From Nitrosospira sp. NpAV (GTDB taxonomy: Bacteria > Pseudomonadota > Gammaproteobacteria > Burkholderiales > Nitrosomonadaceae), in the NCBI RefSeq assembly GCF_000832065.1, contig NZ_JXQM01000012.1, forward strand, positions 28,604 to 92,603: 64,000 bases of DNA, read 5' to 3'. Within the stretch, counting starts at the first letter, position 1; every line of letters starts with the position of its first letter. The notes below the pieces were generated by a model, which worked only from the letters and a program-made list of their open reading frames with translations, was not told the origin of the DNA and made no database searches. The position numbers were made by a program, and so were the translations under genes. This document shows, piece after piece, positions 16,980 to 27,188 of the stretch.

Positions 16980-18389
16980 ATGCAAACCTTATACGACAAA
17001 CTCTGGCAAAGCCATGTAGTGCATCAGGAGTCCGATAAACCGGACGGGATGGCACTGGTCTATATCGATCGCCATCTGGTGCATGAAGTTACCAGTCCGC
17101 AGGCGTTTGAAGGACTGAAGCTGGCCGGCCGCGCGCCCTGGCGACGGGATTCGATCCTTGCCGTGGCTGACCACAACGTTCCCACCACCGGACGCAGCCA
17201 CGGTATCAGTGATCCGGTCTCGCGTCTGCAAGTGGAAACGCTCGACCAGAATTGCGAGGAGTTGGACATCACCGAATTCAAAATGAACGACCTGCGTCAG
17301 GGGATCGTTCACGTGATCGGCCCGGAGCAGGGTGCCACGCTGCCCGGCATGACGGTGGTTTGCGGCGATTCGCATACCAGCACACATGGTGCATTCGCGT
17401 GTCTCGCGTTTGGTATCGGTACCTCGGAAGTGGAGCACGTGCTGGCAACGCAGTGCTTGCTGATTAAAAAAGCAAAATCCATGCAGGTTGTGGTCGAAGG
17501 CGAGCTGGGTCATGGCATTACCGCCAAAGATATCGCACTGGCCATTATCGGTAAAATCGGTACGGCGGGCGGTACCGGCTATGCCATTGAGTTCGCTGGC
17601 GGCACCATACGCGCGCTTTCCATGGAAGGGCGCATGACGCTTTGCAATATGGCTATCGAGGCGGGCGCGCGCGCGGGGATGATAGCGGTGGACAATATTA
17701 CCATCGAGTACATCAAGGGACGTCCTTTCGCACCCAGAGGCGATCAATGGGAAAATGCGGTCGCCTACTGGCGCACGCTGAAAAGCGATCCGGATGCGAT
17801 CTTCGACCGGGTGGTGATACTGGATGCGGCGCAGATCAAACCGCAGGTAACCTGGGGTACCTCGCCTGAAATGGTCACAACGGTCGACGGCAAGGTGCCT
17901 GATCCGTCACAGATTACCGATGTGGTGAAACGTCACGACATGGAACATGCCCTGGAGTATATGGGTCTTGTTCCCAACATGCCTATCACCGACATTTGTC
18001 CGGACAAGATATTCATCGGTTCATGCACCAACTCTCGCATTGAAGACCTGCGCGCGGCGGCGGACGTGCTGAAAGGAAAGCATATCGCCGCGAATATCAA
18101 ACTCGCCTTGGTTGTACCGGGTTCCGGTCTAGTTAAGCATCAGGCGGAACAGGAAGGACTGGACAAGATATTTCGTGAAGCGGGCTTCGAATGGCGCGAA
18201 CCCGGGTGTTCCATGTGTCTTGCAATGAATGACGACCGGCTCTCATCGGGGGAACGCTGCGCTTCGACGTCCAATCGCAATTTTGAAGGCCGGCAAGGGC
18301 CGGGTGGGCGCACACATCTGGTAAGTCCGGCGATGGCGGCGGCGGCGGCAGTGGCGGGGCACTTTGTGGATGTGCGGGAAATATATTAA
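16980..18389 (+). CDS. leuC: 3-isopropylmalate dehydratase, large subunit
   Basis: 469 residues from the ATG at 16980. With LeuD it isomerises 2-isopropylmalate to 3-isopropylmalate in leucine synthesis. The three 4Fe-4S cysteines are at about 349 ([12 protein letters not shown]), 410 and 413 ([10 protein letters not shown]). [13 protein letters not shown] and the C-terminal [15 protein letters not shown] are also typical. It is first of the leuC / entericidin-like / leuD group, followed by leuB and asd on the same strand. Confidence 0.97.
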   Translation: MQTLYDKLWQSHVVHQESDKPDGMALVYIDRHLVHEVTSPQAFEGLKLAGRAPWRRDSILAVADHNVPTTGRSHGISDPVSRLQVETLDQNCEELDITEFKMNDLRQGIVHVIGPEQGATLPGMTVVCGDSHTSTHGAFACLAFGIGTSEVEHVLATQCLLIKKAKSMQVVVEGELGHGITAKDIALAIIGKIGTAGGTGYAIEFAGGTIRALSMEGRMTLCNMAIEAGARAGMIAVDNITIEYIKGRPFAPRGDQWENAVAYWRTLKSDPDAIFDRVVILDAAQIKPQVTWGTSPEMVTTVDGKVPDPSQITDVVKRHDMEHALEYMGLVPNMPITDICPDKIFIGSCTNSRIEDLRAAADVLKGKHIAANIKLALVVPGSGLVKHQAEQEGLDKIFREAGFEWREPGCSMCLAMNDDRLSSGERCASTSNRNFEGRQGPGGRTHLVSPAMAAAAAVAGHFVDVREIY

Positions 18390-18440
18390 TATTAATTGGC
18401 ATTTAATCGACGAAAGATTTTTTTATAAAGGGGGGTTGGA

Positions 18441-18566
18441 ATGAAAATGTTGTCTGTAATGATTGCCTTGATCGCCGCTTTTGGTTTGTCCGCGTGCAAT
18501 ACCCTACAGGGAATGGGGAAAGATATTCAGAAGGGCGGCGAGGCGGTTGAGAAATCGGCAAAGTAA
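18441..18566 (+). CDS. Entericidin-like small lipoprotein
   Basis: A 41-residue protein of the entericidin A/B family, too short to be found by length-based calling. It has a basic start, a hydrophobic signal (MKMLSVMIALIAAFGLSAC) with lipobox LSAC, and a short amphipathic mature part (NTLQGMGKDIQKGGEAVEKSAK). The ribosome site GGGGGG sits 6 to 10 bases ahead of the ATG. It lies 51 bases after leuC and three bases before leuD, so it is co-transcribed. Entericidins are membrane-active toxin/antidote lipoproteins in enterobacteria; the role here is unknown. Confidence 0.85.
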   Translation: MKMLSVMIALIAAFGLSACNTLQGMGKDIQKGGEAVEKSAK

Positions 18567-18569
18567 CGA

Positions 18570-19208
18570 GTGGAAAAATTTTATTCCTGTAAGGGACTGG
18601 TAGCGCCGCTGGATCGTGCCAACGTCGACACCGACGCTATCATTCCCAAGCAGTTCCTTAAATCCATCAAGCGTTCCGGTTTCGGGCCGAATCTGTTCGA
18701 CGAATGGCGTTACCTGGATCATGGCGAGCCAGGGATGGATAGTGCACAGCGTAAACTCAACCCTGAATTCATACTTAATCTGCCACGTTACCGAGGCGCG
18801 CAAATATTACTTGCACGCGCAAATTTCGGCTGTGGTTCGAGCCGGGAGCATGCACCCTGGGCGCTTCAGGATTATGGGTTCCGGGTGATCATCGCGCCCA
18901 GCTTCGCGGATATCTTTTTCAACAATTGCTTCAAGATTGGTTTGCTGCCCATCGTGCTTGATGCGAACAATGTGGATCGGTTATTCCGCGAAGTATTAGC
19001 GACCGAGGGTTATCGTCTGGTTGTCAATTTGGAAGAACAGTCAGTCACTACGCCCAGTGGCGAATCTTTTTTCTTCGATATCGATCCTTTCCGCAAACAT
19101 AGTCTGTTGAATGGACTGGATGAGATTGGATTAACGTTGCAACATGCGGATAGGATCAAGGCGTTCGAAGCGCGGCATCGGGCGGCGCAGCCATGGTTGT
19201 TTACATGA
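18570..19208 (+). CDS. leuD: 3-isopropylmalate dehydratase, small subunit
   Basis: 212 residues, with a GTG start three bases after the entericidin-like gene. It forms the swivelling subunit of isopropylmalate isomerase with LeuC. Family signatures are [18 protein letters not shown] near the N-terminus and [15 protein letters not shown] in the middle. C-terminal length is normal. Confidence 0.96.
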   Translation: MEKFYSCKGLVAPLDRANVDTDAIIPKQFLKSIKRSGFGPNLFDEWRYLDHGEPGMDSAQRKLNPEFILNLPRYRGAQILLARANFGCGSSREHAPWALQDYGFRVIIAPSFADIFFNNCFKIGLLPIVLDANNVDRLFREVLATEGYRLVVNLEEQSVTTPSGESFFFDIDPFRKHSLLNGLDEIGLTLQHADRIKAFEARHRAAQPWLFT

Positions 19209-19332
19209 AAGAGTTTTGATTTGGCAGAGTATTTCAGGTCACCTCTATAAATTTGAAGCGCTAAGTAAGCTCATTTGCCAACTGAGGGCGCGAAGCGGGG
19301 TAAGCAGGCAATCCGCGTAGCGGGTACTTGCA

Positions 19333-19384
19333 AAGAAATTTTAGCGCGCCGCATATACTTAACATGTAAGCGGTAAAATTTCTT
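19333..19384. other. Hairpin between leuD and leuB
   Basis: An 11-bp perfect inverted repeat, AAGAAATTTTA (19333-19343) with TAAAATTTCTT (19374-19384), contains an inner CCGC/GCGG pairing. It ends about 50 bases before the leuB start. It could be a regulatory site or an RNA processing hairpin separating leuCD from leuB-asd. No T-run follows it. Confidence 0.45.
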
Positions 19385-19432
19385 GAGTAACGCAGTATCA
19401 CGACGAGATTTGGATTTAATGAGGTGCCCTTT

Positions 19433-20494
19433 ATGAAAATTGCAGTCCTGGCCGGTGACGGTATCGGTCCGGAAATTGTCGCTCAAGCGGTTCGAGTACT
19501 GGAAGCACTGCAGAGTGACGGGTTAAAATTCGAACTGGAACCGGGTCTGTTGGGAGGATGCGCGGTCGACGCGGCAGGCGAGCCGTTTCCAGAAGCGACA
19601 CGCAAGCTTGTGGCCGATGCCGATGCCGTGGTCCTGGGTGCAGTAGGAGGACCGCAGTACGACGTGCTGCCGCGTCAAATAAGACCGGAGCAGGGTCTGC
19701 TCGGCATACGCAAAATGCTCGGCCTGTTCGCCAACTTGCGGCCCGCAGTGCTTTATCCAGAACTCGCCAATGCTTCCACGCTAAAGCCTGAAATCGTTTC
19801 GGGCCTGGATATCCTCATCGTGCGAGAATTGACCGGGGATATTTATTTCGGCGAGCCGCGGGGCATTGAACGGCGAGACGGTCAGCGGATTGGTTTCAAT
19901 ACCATGATTTATAGCGAAGCGGAGATCCGCAGGATTGCCCGGGTGGCATTCCAGGCGGCGCGTAAACGCAATCACCGGCTGTGTTCGGTGGACAAAATGA
20001 ACGTGCTGGAGTGTACCCAATTATGGCGCGATGTAGTGACCGAGACGAACAAGGAGTATCCGAACGTGGAGCTTTCGCATATGCTGGTGGATAATGCCGC
20101 AATGCAGCTGGTGCGCAATCCCAGACAGTTCGATGTAATGGTGACGGGCAACATGTTCGGCGATATCCTGTCGGATGAAGCTTCCATGCTGACCGGCTCT
20201 ATAGGCATGCTGCCCTCGGCATCGCTGGATGACAAGAACAAGGGGCTATACGAGCCAATACACGGCTCGGCTCCGGACATCGCAGGTAAAGATTTGGCTA
20301 ACCCCCTGGCAACCATATTGTCGGTAGCGATGATGTTGCGCTACACATTCGACCAGGAAGCGGTAGCGGCGCGCATTGAGAGTGGGGTGAAAAAAGTTCT
20401 CGCGCAGGGTTATCGGACCGCGGATATTTATGAACCAGGGACGAAAAAGGTTGGCACCGCCGCAATGGGTGACGCAGTTCTGGCAAATATATAG
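19433..20494 (+). CDS. leuB: 3-isopropylmalate dehydrogenase
   Basis: 353 residues from the ATG at 19433; GAGGTG six bases ahead is the ribosome site, so the in-frame GTG inside that site is not the start. It oxidatively decarboxylates 3-isopropylmalate with [12 protein letters not shown] opens the chain, and the substrate and cofactor motifs [26 protein letters not shown] and [17 protein letters not shown] sequence ([26 protein letters not shown]) are complete. [14 protein letters not shown] binds NAD. asd follows 18 bases downstream. Confidence 0.97.
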   Translation: MKIAVLAGDGIGPEIVAQAVRVLEALQSDGLKFELEPGLLGGCAVDAAGEPFPEATRKLVADADAVVLGAVGGPQYDVLPRQIRPEQGLLGIRKMLGLFANLRPAVLYPELANASTLKPEIVSGLDILIVRELTGDIYFGEPRGIERRDGQRIGFNTMIYSEAEIRRIARVAFQAARKRNHRLCSVDKMNVLECTQLWRDVVTETNKEYPNVELSHMLVDNAAMQLVRNPRQFDVMVTGNMFGDILSDEASMLTGSIGMLPSASLDDKNKGLYEPIHGSAPDIAGKDLANPLATILSVAMMLRYTFDQEAVAARIESGVKKVLAQGYRTADIYEPGTKKVGTAAMGDAVLANI

Positions 20495-20512
20495 ACAGAT
20501 AGAGAGCGATCA

Positions 20513-21625
20513 ATGAAACGAGTGGGATTTATTGGCTGGCGCGGTATGGTGGGTTCAGTACTGATGCAGCGAATGCGGGAAGAAAATGATTTTGCACTGG
20601 TCGAGCCGGTGTTTTTCACCACCTCGCAGAAGGGAGGCAAGGGTCCGGATATCGGCCAGGAAACATCGCCGCTCAAAGATGCCTACAATATAGACGAGTT
20701 AAAGGCGATGGATATCCTCATTTCCTGCCAGGGAGGGGATTATACCAGTGCGATCTTTCCCAAGCTGCGGCAAGCAGGCTGGCAGGGTTATTGGGTCGAT
20801 GCGGCTTCGACGCTGCGCATGGGGGGAGATGCAGTCATTATTCTTGATCCGGTCAACCTGCCGGTCATCAAGCAGGCGCTGCACGATGATGTAAAAAATT
20901 ATATTGGCGGCAATTGCACAGTCAGTTTAATGCTGATGGCGGTGGGGGGCTTGTTCGAAGAAGATATGGTGGAATGGATGAGTGCCATGACTTATCAGGC
21001 GGCTTCCGGCGCCGGCGCGCAGAATATGCGGGAATTGTTGCTGCAAATGGGGGAAGCCCATCGAGTGGCAAAAGATTTATTGGACGACCCGGCTTCGGGC
21101 ATACTGGACATTGACCGGGAAGTCGCAGGAACACTGCGCAACGGGAATTTTCCGATTCAGAATTTCGGCGTACCGCTGGCGGGCAGCCTCATTCCCTGGA
21201 TAGATAAGGATCTTGGTAATGGGCAGACGCGGGAAGAATGGAAAGGTCAGTCCGAGACAAACAAGATCCTGGGCCGTAGTGACCATGCGGTTCCGGTTGA
21301 CGGTATCTGCGTTCGTGTCGGCGCCATGCGCTGCCATAGCCAGGCGCTGACTATCAAGTTGAAGAAAGACGTTCCACTTGACGAGATCGAGGATATTCTT
21401 TCAGCTTCCAATAACTGGGTGCGGGTTGTTCCCAATGAGCGTGAGAGTACGATGAAAGAACTGACTCCCGCCATGGTTACCGGTACGCTGACCATACCGG
21501 TAGGGCGGCTGCGCAAGCTCGCCATGGGCGGAGAATACCTTTCGGCATTTACGGTGGGCGATCAATTGCTGTGGGGCGCGGCGGAACCGTTGCGCAGGAT
21601 GCTGAGAATTCTGGTAGAAGCTTAA
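20513..21625 (+). CDS. asd: Aspartate-semialdehyde dehydrogenase
   Basis: 370 residues, the Gram-negative-type enzyme. It reduces aspartyl phosphate (from LysC) to aspartate semialdehyde for lysine/diaminopimelate, threonine and methionine. Residues 4-14 ([11 protein letters not shown]) bind NADP; the nucleophile is Cys135 in [10 protein letters not shown]. The active-site histidine lies in [13 protein letters not shown]. It sits in a conserved leuB-asd-fimV-truA run. Confidence 0.97.
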   Translation: MKRVGFIGWRGMVGSVLMQRMREENDFALVEPVFFTTSQKGGKGPDIGQETSPLKDAYNIDELKAMDILISCQGGDYTSAIFPKLRQAGWQGYWVDAASTLRMGGDAVIILDPVNLPVIKQALHDDVKNYIGGNCTVSLMLMAVGGLFEEDMVEWMSAMTYQAASGAGAQNMRELLLQMGEAHRVAKDLLDDPASGILDIDREVAGTLRNGNFPIQNFGVPLAGSLIPWIDKDLGNGQTREEWKGQSETNKILGRSDHAVPVDGICVRVGAMRCHSQALTIKLKKDVPLDEIEDILSASNNWVRVVPNERESTMKELTPAMVTGTLTIPVGRLRKLAMGGEYLSAFTVGDQLLWGAAEPLRRMLRILVEA

Positions 21626-21657
21626 TTTGCAGGTGTTCTTCTCAAGAGTGTGCCGCT

Positions 21658-22653
21658 GTGCGCAAACCTGTTTCCGAAGTGTGTCTGCTCTTAATAGTGT
21701 TGCTTTCTCCATTGCTGGTGCATGCGGCGGGTCTGGGCAGGCTGACTGTCAATTCCGCTTTGGGGCAACCATTCAAGGCAGAGATCAATCTGACGATTGA
21801 AAAAGAAGAGAAAGGGTCTTTAACGGCACGGCTGGCACCACGGGAAATTTTTCGTCAGGCAAATATTGACTATGCACCCCTTCTTTCCACCTTTAAAGCG
21901 AGTATTGAAAGCCACTCCGATGGAAGCGCCTATATCAGAGTAACTTCTCCGCAGCCTGTCTCCGAGCCACTTTTGAACATCTTGATGGAATTGAACTGGC
22001 CGTCAGGGAGAGTGTTGCGGGAATATACCGTTATACTTGCCCCCCCGGAAATTGATGCGCAACCCTCTATAACACCGGTAAGTCAAACCCACCCTCCCGC
22101 TCCTGTTAAAGCAGAGTCCATCGCCTCTGAACAGCTGGATATACCCGTCAAAAACCCAGTCACCGGTGGAAATCCTGCAAATCCTGCAACAACAGAATCC
22201 GCTTTCTCCAAGAGGATTTATACTGTCTATGGTCCCGTAAAGTACGGTGATACTTTAGCAGGGATAGTGAAAAATATTGCTCCCCTTTTTGGGGTAAGCT
22301 TTAATCAGATGTTGGTCGCGGTTCATCGTGCAAACCGGGATGCCTTTTTTGGCAATAACATGCATCAGCTTAGGACGGGGCCAATTTTGCGGATACCGGA
22401 TAATGGCGAAATAGGCGCCATAGCCGCGGAGGAGGCTGACCGGGAGGTGAAAATTCAGACAGTGGATTGGTGGAGCCGGCGGAAAGTGGCAGGGATGGCA
22501 GGAGCGGCCAAAGAATTAAAACAAACCGATACGGTGCAGATAGAATCCGCCGCCGATGCAGGAATCCTACTGCTCCCTCCTGCAACTTTCCCTCAGGCAG
22601 GACTGGTTCCACAGCCCGATTTAGCAAAATCGATCCGGGTTCCGGAGCACTGA
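21658..22653 (+). CDS. fimV: FimV-like protein, short form
   Basis: 331 residues from a GTG at 21658, chosen because it yields a proper signal peptide (RKPVSEVCLLLIVLLSPLLVHA). The N-terminal FimV domain is clear (LGRLTVNSALGQPFKAEINL, then ELNWPSGRVLREYTVILAPPE). It is followed by a Pro-rich spacer and a LysM-like segment (YGPVKYGDTLAGIVKNIAP, then RANRDAFFGNNMHQLRTGPILRIPD). Typical FimV proteins continue for several hundred residues with a transmembrane helix and a TPR-containing acidic C-terminus; these are absent. Whether this is a natural short homologue or a truncation is uncertain. It occupies the usual asd-fimV-truA position. Confidence 0.8.
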   Translation: MRKPVSEVCLLLIVLLSPLLVHAAGLGRLTVNSALGQPFKAEINLTIEKEEKGSLTARLAPREIFRQANIDYAPLLSTFKASIESHSDGSAYIRVTSPQPVSEPLLNILMELNWPSGRVLREYTVILAPPEIDAQPSITPVSQTHPPAPVKAESIASEQLDIPVKNPVTGGNPANPATTESAFSKRIYTVYGPVKYGDTLAGIVKNIAPLFGVSFNQMLVAVHRANRDAFFGNNMHQLRTGPILRIPDNGEIGAIAAEEADREVKIQTVDWWSRRKVAGMAGAAKELKQTDTVQIESAADAGILLLPPATFPQAGLVPQPDLAKSIRVPEH

Positions 22654-22779
22654 AACGGACGGCCCGAAAGAAGCAATCGTCGAGTCTGTAGCGGAAATAA
22701 CCTTTTGGTTCCGCTATTCTTCCGCAAACTTCGCGGGAATTCGGCTCTGGATAAAAATAGTCATGGTGGCGGCTATTCT

Positions 22780-23586
22780 GTGAGAATCGCGCTGATACTG
22801 GAATACGACGGTAGTACTTACTGCGGCTGGCAAAGCCAGTTATCAGGGGGTTCCGTGCAGGATGCTGTGGAAGCCGCCTTGTCGAAGATTGCATGTAATG
22901 ATATTCGGGTGGTTACGGCGGGTCGCACCGATTCGGGCGTTCACGCCACATATCAGGTATTGCACTTCGACACTCAGGCACAGCGGCCGATGAACGCCTG
23001 GGTGCGCGGGGTCAATGCCCTGTTGCCCACCAGTATAGCGGTACGCTGGGCATCGCAAACTTCCGATGATTTTCACGCGCGCTACTGCGCTACAGAGCGC
23101 TGCTACCTTTATTTGCTATCCAATCACGCGGTGCGTCCGGGGCTTTGTCACGGCAAGGTCGGCTGGTTTCATCAGCCTCTTGATCTTGAACGAATGCGCG
23201 TAGCGGCCCACATGCTGCTGGGCGAGCATGACTTCAGCGCTTTTCGCGCCGCGGAATGTCAGGCCAAATCGCCGGTGCGTAACTTGACAAAACTTGAGAT
23301 CACGCGGCAGGGAGATCTTGTCATATTCGAATTGCGTGCCAATGCGTTTTTACATCACATGGTGCGCAATATCGTGGGTTGCCTGATTTATGTAGGCAAG
23401 GGCAAGTATCCCCCGCAATGGATAAAAGAGTTGTTGGCAGGCCGTGAGCGTCGCCAGGCGGCTCCTACTTTTTCCGCCGCGGGGTTATACTTGGCGGGAG
23501 TCACCTATGATGCCAAATGGAAGTTTCCCGCTTTTGTCGAGCCGCCGCTTGCCTTGTTATTGCCCAGAATCGGGGAGATTGCTTGA
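22780..23586 (+). CDS. truA: tRNA pseudouridine(38-40) synthase
   Basis: 268 residues from a GTG at 22780, matching the family N-terminus (RIALILEYDGSTYCGWQ). An in-frame TTG further upstream would add an unrelated extension. The catalytic aspartate is Asp51 in AGRTDSGVHA. It modifies positions 38-40 of the anticodon stem-loop. trpF follows about 40 bases downstream. Confidence 0.95.
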   Translation: MRIALILEYDGSTYCGWQSQLSGGSVQDAVEAALSKIACNDIRVVTAGRTDSGVHATYQVLHFDTQAQRPMNAWVRGVNALLPTSIAVRWASQTSDDFHARYCATERCYLYLLSNHAVRPGLCHGKVGWFHQPLDLERMRVAAHMLLGEHDFSAFRAAECQAKSPVRNLTKLEITRQGDLVIFELRANAFLHHMVRNIVGCLIYVGKGKYPPQWIKELLAGRERRQAAPTFSAAGLYLAGVTYDAKWKFPAFVEPPLALLLPRIGEIA

Positions 23587-23629
23587 ATGATCCAGCAGAA
23601 TCCAGCTCACGATAAGGCGAATTGAAAGC

Positions 23630-24256
23630 ATGGCTATCCGGGTAAAAATTTGCGGCATTACGCGTATTGAGGATGCGCTGACGGCGGTGAATCTTGGGGC
23701 GAACGCCATTGGCCTTGTATTCTGGAGCCAGAGTGCACGTTATGTCGCACCCGCGAAAGCCCGGGAAATTATTGCGGCGCTGCCACCATTCATCAGCGTG
23801 GTGGGCGTGTATGTTAATCCGGATGCGGAATGGGTAAAGGAGACGTCCTCCATCGCGGGACTGAATCTGCTTCAGTTTCATGGTGATGAATCCCCTGATT
23901 TTTGTCAAAAATTTTCACTGCCTTATATCAAGGCCGTGCGCGTCAGAGCGGGCATAGATTTGCTACAATACGCAACCCGTTATACCGCCGCCAGGGGATT
24001 GTTGCTGGATACCTATGTTAAAGGCGAGCCGGGAGGTACTGGAAATGTGTTTGACTGGCGTCTGATTCCGCGGAATCTACCGCTGCCATTGATACTTTCG
24101 GGGGGGCTGAATGCCGCCAATGTTACCGAAGCAATCAGGCAGGTTCATCCTTGGGCGGTGGATGTATCGAGCGGTGTGGAAGCTGCCAAAGGCATCAAGG
24201 ACGCGGAGAAAATTGTCGCCTTCATGCAAGGAGTTCGAAATAGTGAAAGTTTATGA
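23630..24256 (+). CDS. trpF: Phosphoribosylanthranilate isomerase
   Basis: 208 residues. It catalyses the third step from anthranilate to tryptophan. The general-base cysteine is Cys8 in VKICGITR, and the acid is the Asp in [15 protein letters not shown]. Its last codons overlap the start of trpB by 14 bases, indicating coupling. Confidence 0.96.
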   Translation: MAIRVKICGITRIEDALTAVNLGANAIGLVFWSQSARYVAPAKAREIIAALPPFISVVGVYVNPDAEWVKETSSIAGLNLLQFHGDESPDFCQKFSLPYIKAVRVRAGIDLLQYATRYTAARGLLLDTYVKGEPGGTGNVFDWRLIPRNLPLPLILSGGLNAANVTEAIRQVHPWAVDVSSGVEAAKGIKDAEKIVAFMQGVRNSESL

Positions 24257-25439
24257 TCTTCCTGACAGTCATGGTCACTTCGGCCCATACGGTGGCGTGT
24301 TCGTTGCCGAGACGCTCATGGCGGCACTGGAGGAATTGCGTGTTCAATATGAGCATTATCGCGGTGACGCAGACTTCCAGGCTGAATTTGCTTACGAATT
24401 GAAACACTATGTGGGACGGCCCAGTCCCATCTATCACGCTAAAAGATGGTCGGCGCATCTGGGAGGCGCGCAGATTCTGCTTAAGCGTGAAGATCTGAAT
24501 CATACAGGCGCGCACAAAATCAATAATGCTATCGGACAGGCCCTTCTTGCCAGGCGCATGGGCAAGTCGCGGGTGATTGCCGAGACGGGTGCGGGTCAGC
24601 ATGGCGTGGCCAGTGCCACGGTCGCCGCGCGTTATGGTATGGAATGTGTGGTGTACATGGGTTCCGTGGATGTGGAACGCCAAGCGGCCAATGTTTACCG
24701 GATGAAGCTGTTGGGTGCCACCGTGGTGCCGGTCGAATCGGGTTCCCGCACACTGAAAGATGCGCTCAATGAGGCTATGCGCGATTGGGTCACCAACATC
24801 GAAGATACGTTCTACATCATCGGTACCGTGGCCGGACCGCATCCCTACCCGATGATGGTGCGTGATTTTCAAGCGATTATCGGACGCGAAGCGATTGCGC
24901 AGATGCAGGAAGAATACGGGCGCCAGCCGGATACGTTGATCGCATGCGTGGGGGGCGGGTCCAACGCAATTGGCCTGTTTTATCCTTATCTGGACAGTAA
25001 TATCCGTATGATAGGCGTGGAAGCGGCCGGACTCGGCATTGAAAGCGGCCAGCATGCCGCTACCCTGACGCAGGGGACACCCGGCGTGCTGCATGGTAAT
25101 CGCACATATCTGATCCAGGATGAGAATGGGCAGATCATCGAGACACATTCCATCTCGGCCGGTCTGGATTATCCTGGTGTCGGCCCGGAACACGCGTGGC
25201 TCAAGGACAGCCATCGTGCAGAATACGTGGGTATAACGGATGACGAGGCGCTGGCTGCCTTTCACGCCCTCTGTCATTTCGAAGGTATTATACCGGCGCT
25301 GGAATCCAGCCATGCGCTGGCTTATGCCGCCAAGCTCGCCCCCACGCTTGGCCGGGACAAGCTATTGCTGGTGAATCTCTCCGGTCGCGGAGACAAGGAT
25401 ATGGCCACCGTGGCGCACGCTTCCGACATCACCTTTTAA
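24243..25439 (+). CDS. trpB: Tryptophan synthase, beta chain
   Basis: 398 residues from a GTG at 24243 that lies inside the trpF 3' end, with AAGGAG about nine bases ahead. It joins indole and serine with pyridoxal phosphate bound at Lys92 ([11 protein letters not shown]). The GGGSNAIG phosphate-binding loop and the C-terminal SGRGDKDM are intact. It forms the alpha2-beta2 complex with TrpA, which follows after 16 bases. Confidence 0.97.
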   Translation: MKVYDLPDSHGHFGPYGGVFVAETLMAALEELRVQYEHYRGDADFQAEFAYELKHYVGRPSPIYHAKRWSAHLGGAQILLKREDLNHTGAHKINNAIGQALLARRMGKSRVIAETGAGQHGVASATVAARYGMECVVYMGSVDVERQAANVYRMKLLGATVVPVESGSRTLKDALNEAMRDWVTNIEDTFYIIGTVAGPHPYPMMVRDFQAIIGREAIAQMQEEYGRQPDTLIACVGGGSNAIGLFYPYLDSNIRMIGVEAAGLGIESGQHAATLTQGTPGVLHGNRTYLIQDENGQIIETHSISAGLDYPGVGPEHAWLKDSHRAEYVGITDDEALAAFHALCHFEGIIPALESSHALAYAAKLAPTLGRDKLLLVNLSGRGDKDMATVAHASDITF

Positions 25440-25455
25440 TTCAATTCTCTATTTC

Positions 25456-26277
25456 ATGTCACGCATTGCAATTACCTTTGAAAAGCTACGCCAGCAAGGC
25501 AGAAAAGCGTTGATTCCTTTCATCACCGCCGGCGATCCAGAACCTGCGATGATGGTGCCGTTGATGCATGAACTGGTAAAGGCGGGCGCTGATGTCATTG
25601 AGCTGGGTGTGCCTTTTTCCGATCCCATGGCTGATGGGCCAACCATACAACGATCGTCCGAGCGGGCGTTAAAGCACAATGTTGGTCTGAACGATGTGCT
25701 GACCATGGTGGCGGAGTTCAGGAAAAACGACTCCTCCACGCCGGTGGTATTGATGGGCTATGCCAATCCGATAGAAGCGATGGGGTATGAAAAATTCACG
25801 GTAAAAGCAAAAGCATGCGGCATAGATGGAGTGTTAACGGTGGACTATCCACCGGAAGAGTCAGGGGAATGGGTAAAATATCTCGAACGCCAGCAGATTG
25901 ACGCAATCTTCCTGCTGTCTCCCACTACCCCGCGGACACGCATCGAACATGTGGCGGAAATGGCTAAAGGATATGTGTATTACGTTTCGCTAAAAGGAGT
26001 GACGGGTGCATTGAACCTTGATCTGAGCGATGTGGCCAATAAGCTGACCCAATTGCGTTCGCTCATTTCCATTCCCATTGGTGTCGGGTTCGGCATACGC
26101 GACAGCGCCACGGCCAAGGCGGTGGCGGAGCTTGCCGACGCAGTGGTGGTTGGAAGCCGCATCATTGAGGAGATAGAAAGCTCGCCCAAAGGGGAGATAT
26201 TGACGAATGTGAGTCATTTGGTAAAAAACCTGCGAAGCGCAATCGACGAAGTGGCTATTGATCACGCAAACTTATGA
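25456..26277 (+). CDS. trpA: Tryptophan synthase, alpha chain
   Basis: 273 residues. It cleaves indole-3-glycerol phosphate and passes indole to TrpB. Catalytic Glu49 and Asp60 are in [15 protein letters not shown]. The phosphate-binding end GVGFGIRDS and VGSRI are present. The stop overlaps the accD start by four bases (ATGA). Confidence 0.97.
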   Translation: MSRIAITFEKLRQQGRKALIPFITAGDPEPAMMVPLMHELVKAGADVIELGVPFSDPMADGPTIQRSSERALKHNVGLNDVLTMVAEFRKNDSSTPVVLMGYANPIEAMGYEKFTVKAKACGIDGVLTVDYPPEESGEWVKYLERQQIDAIFLLSPTTPRTRIEHVAEMAKGYVYYVSLKGVTGALNLDLSDVANKLTQLRSLISIPIGVGFGIRDSATAKAVAELADAVVVGSRIIEEIESSPKGEILTNVSHLVKNLRSAIDEVAIDHANL

Positions 26278-27143
26278 GCTGGTTTCAGAAACTTCTCCCG
26301 CCAAAAATCAAGCGCAAGGAAAGCGGCGAAAAAAAAGCCGTGCCCGAGGGACTGTGGAGCAAGTGCGCCTCCTGCGAAGCCGTGCTGTATTACTCTGATC
26401 TGGGAAATAATCTCAACGTCTGCCCCAAATGCAATCATCACAACCGCATTTCCGCCAGAGTGCGCCTCGATTTATTATTGGATGCCGAGGGACGCTACGA
26501 GATCGGAGCGGAAGTGCTCTCGCTCGATCCGCTTAAATTCAAGGATAGCAAGCGCTACATTGACCGGCTATCGGATGCGAAGAGGGATACGGAGGAGGAC
26601 GATGCCCTGGTGGTAATGCAGGGGAGCGTAAAAACCGTTCCCCTGGTCGTGGCGGCGTTCGAATTCGGTTTCATGGGCGGTTCGATGGGATCGGTGGTGG
26701 GTGAGCGCTTCACGCGCGGGGTGCAAGTATGCGTCGAGCAGCGTCTGCCCTTTGTATGTTTCGCTGCCAGTGGCGGGGCGCGCATGCAGGAAGGATTGCT
26801 ATCACTCATGCAAATGGCTAAAACATCGGCGGCGCTGACCCAGTTGAGTCAGCAGCGGCTTCCCTTTATCTCGGTACTGACTGATCCCACCATGGGCGGC
26901 GTATCGGCCAGTTTTGCCTTCATAGGCGACGTGGTAATCGCTGAGCCGGGCGCGTTGATTGGTTTTGCGGGGCCCCGCGTCATCGAGCAGACGGTGCGGC
27001 AAACCCTGCCGGAAGGCTTCCAGCGTGCCGAATTTCTGTTGGAGCACGGAGCGATCGATATGATCGTAGACCGCAGACGCATGCGCGATAAGCTTGTCAA
27101 TCTCTGCACATTGCTGATGCATACGCCCGCACCGTCTTCTTGA
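26274..27143 (+). CDS. accD: Acetyl-CoA carboxylase carboxyltransferase, beta subunit
   Basis: 289 residues. With AccA it transfers the carboxyl group from biotin to acetyl-CoA, making malonyl-CoA. The N-terminal zinc ribbon has Cys31, Cys34, Cys50 and Cys53 (KCASC, then VCPKC). The carboxyltransferase core contains SGGARMQEG and [11 protein letters not shown]. It is coupled to trpA, as in many proteobacteria. Confidence 0.97.
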   Translation: MSWFQKLLPPKIKRKESGEKKAVPEGLWSKCASCEAVLYYSDLGNNLNVCPKCNHHNRISARVRLDLLLDAEGRYEIGAEVLSLDPLKFKDSKRYIDRLSDAKRDTEEDDALVVMQGSVKTVPLVVAAFEFGFMGGSMGSVVGERFTRGVQVCVEQRLPFVCFAASGGARMQEGLLSLMQMAKTSAALTQLSQQRLPFISVLTDPTMGGVSASFAFIGDVVIAEPGALIGFAGPRVIEQTVRQTLPEGFQRAEFLLEHGAIDMIVDRRRMRDKLVNLCTLLMHTPAPSS

Positions 27144-27188
27144 TTGCTGGCTCTCCAGCATCCCGCATCCCGACTTTATGCTAGAGGT

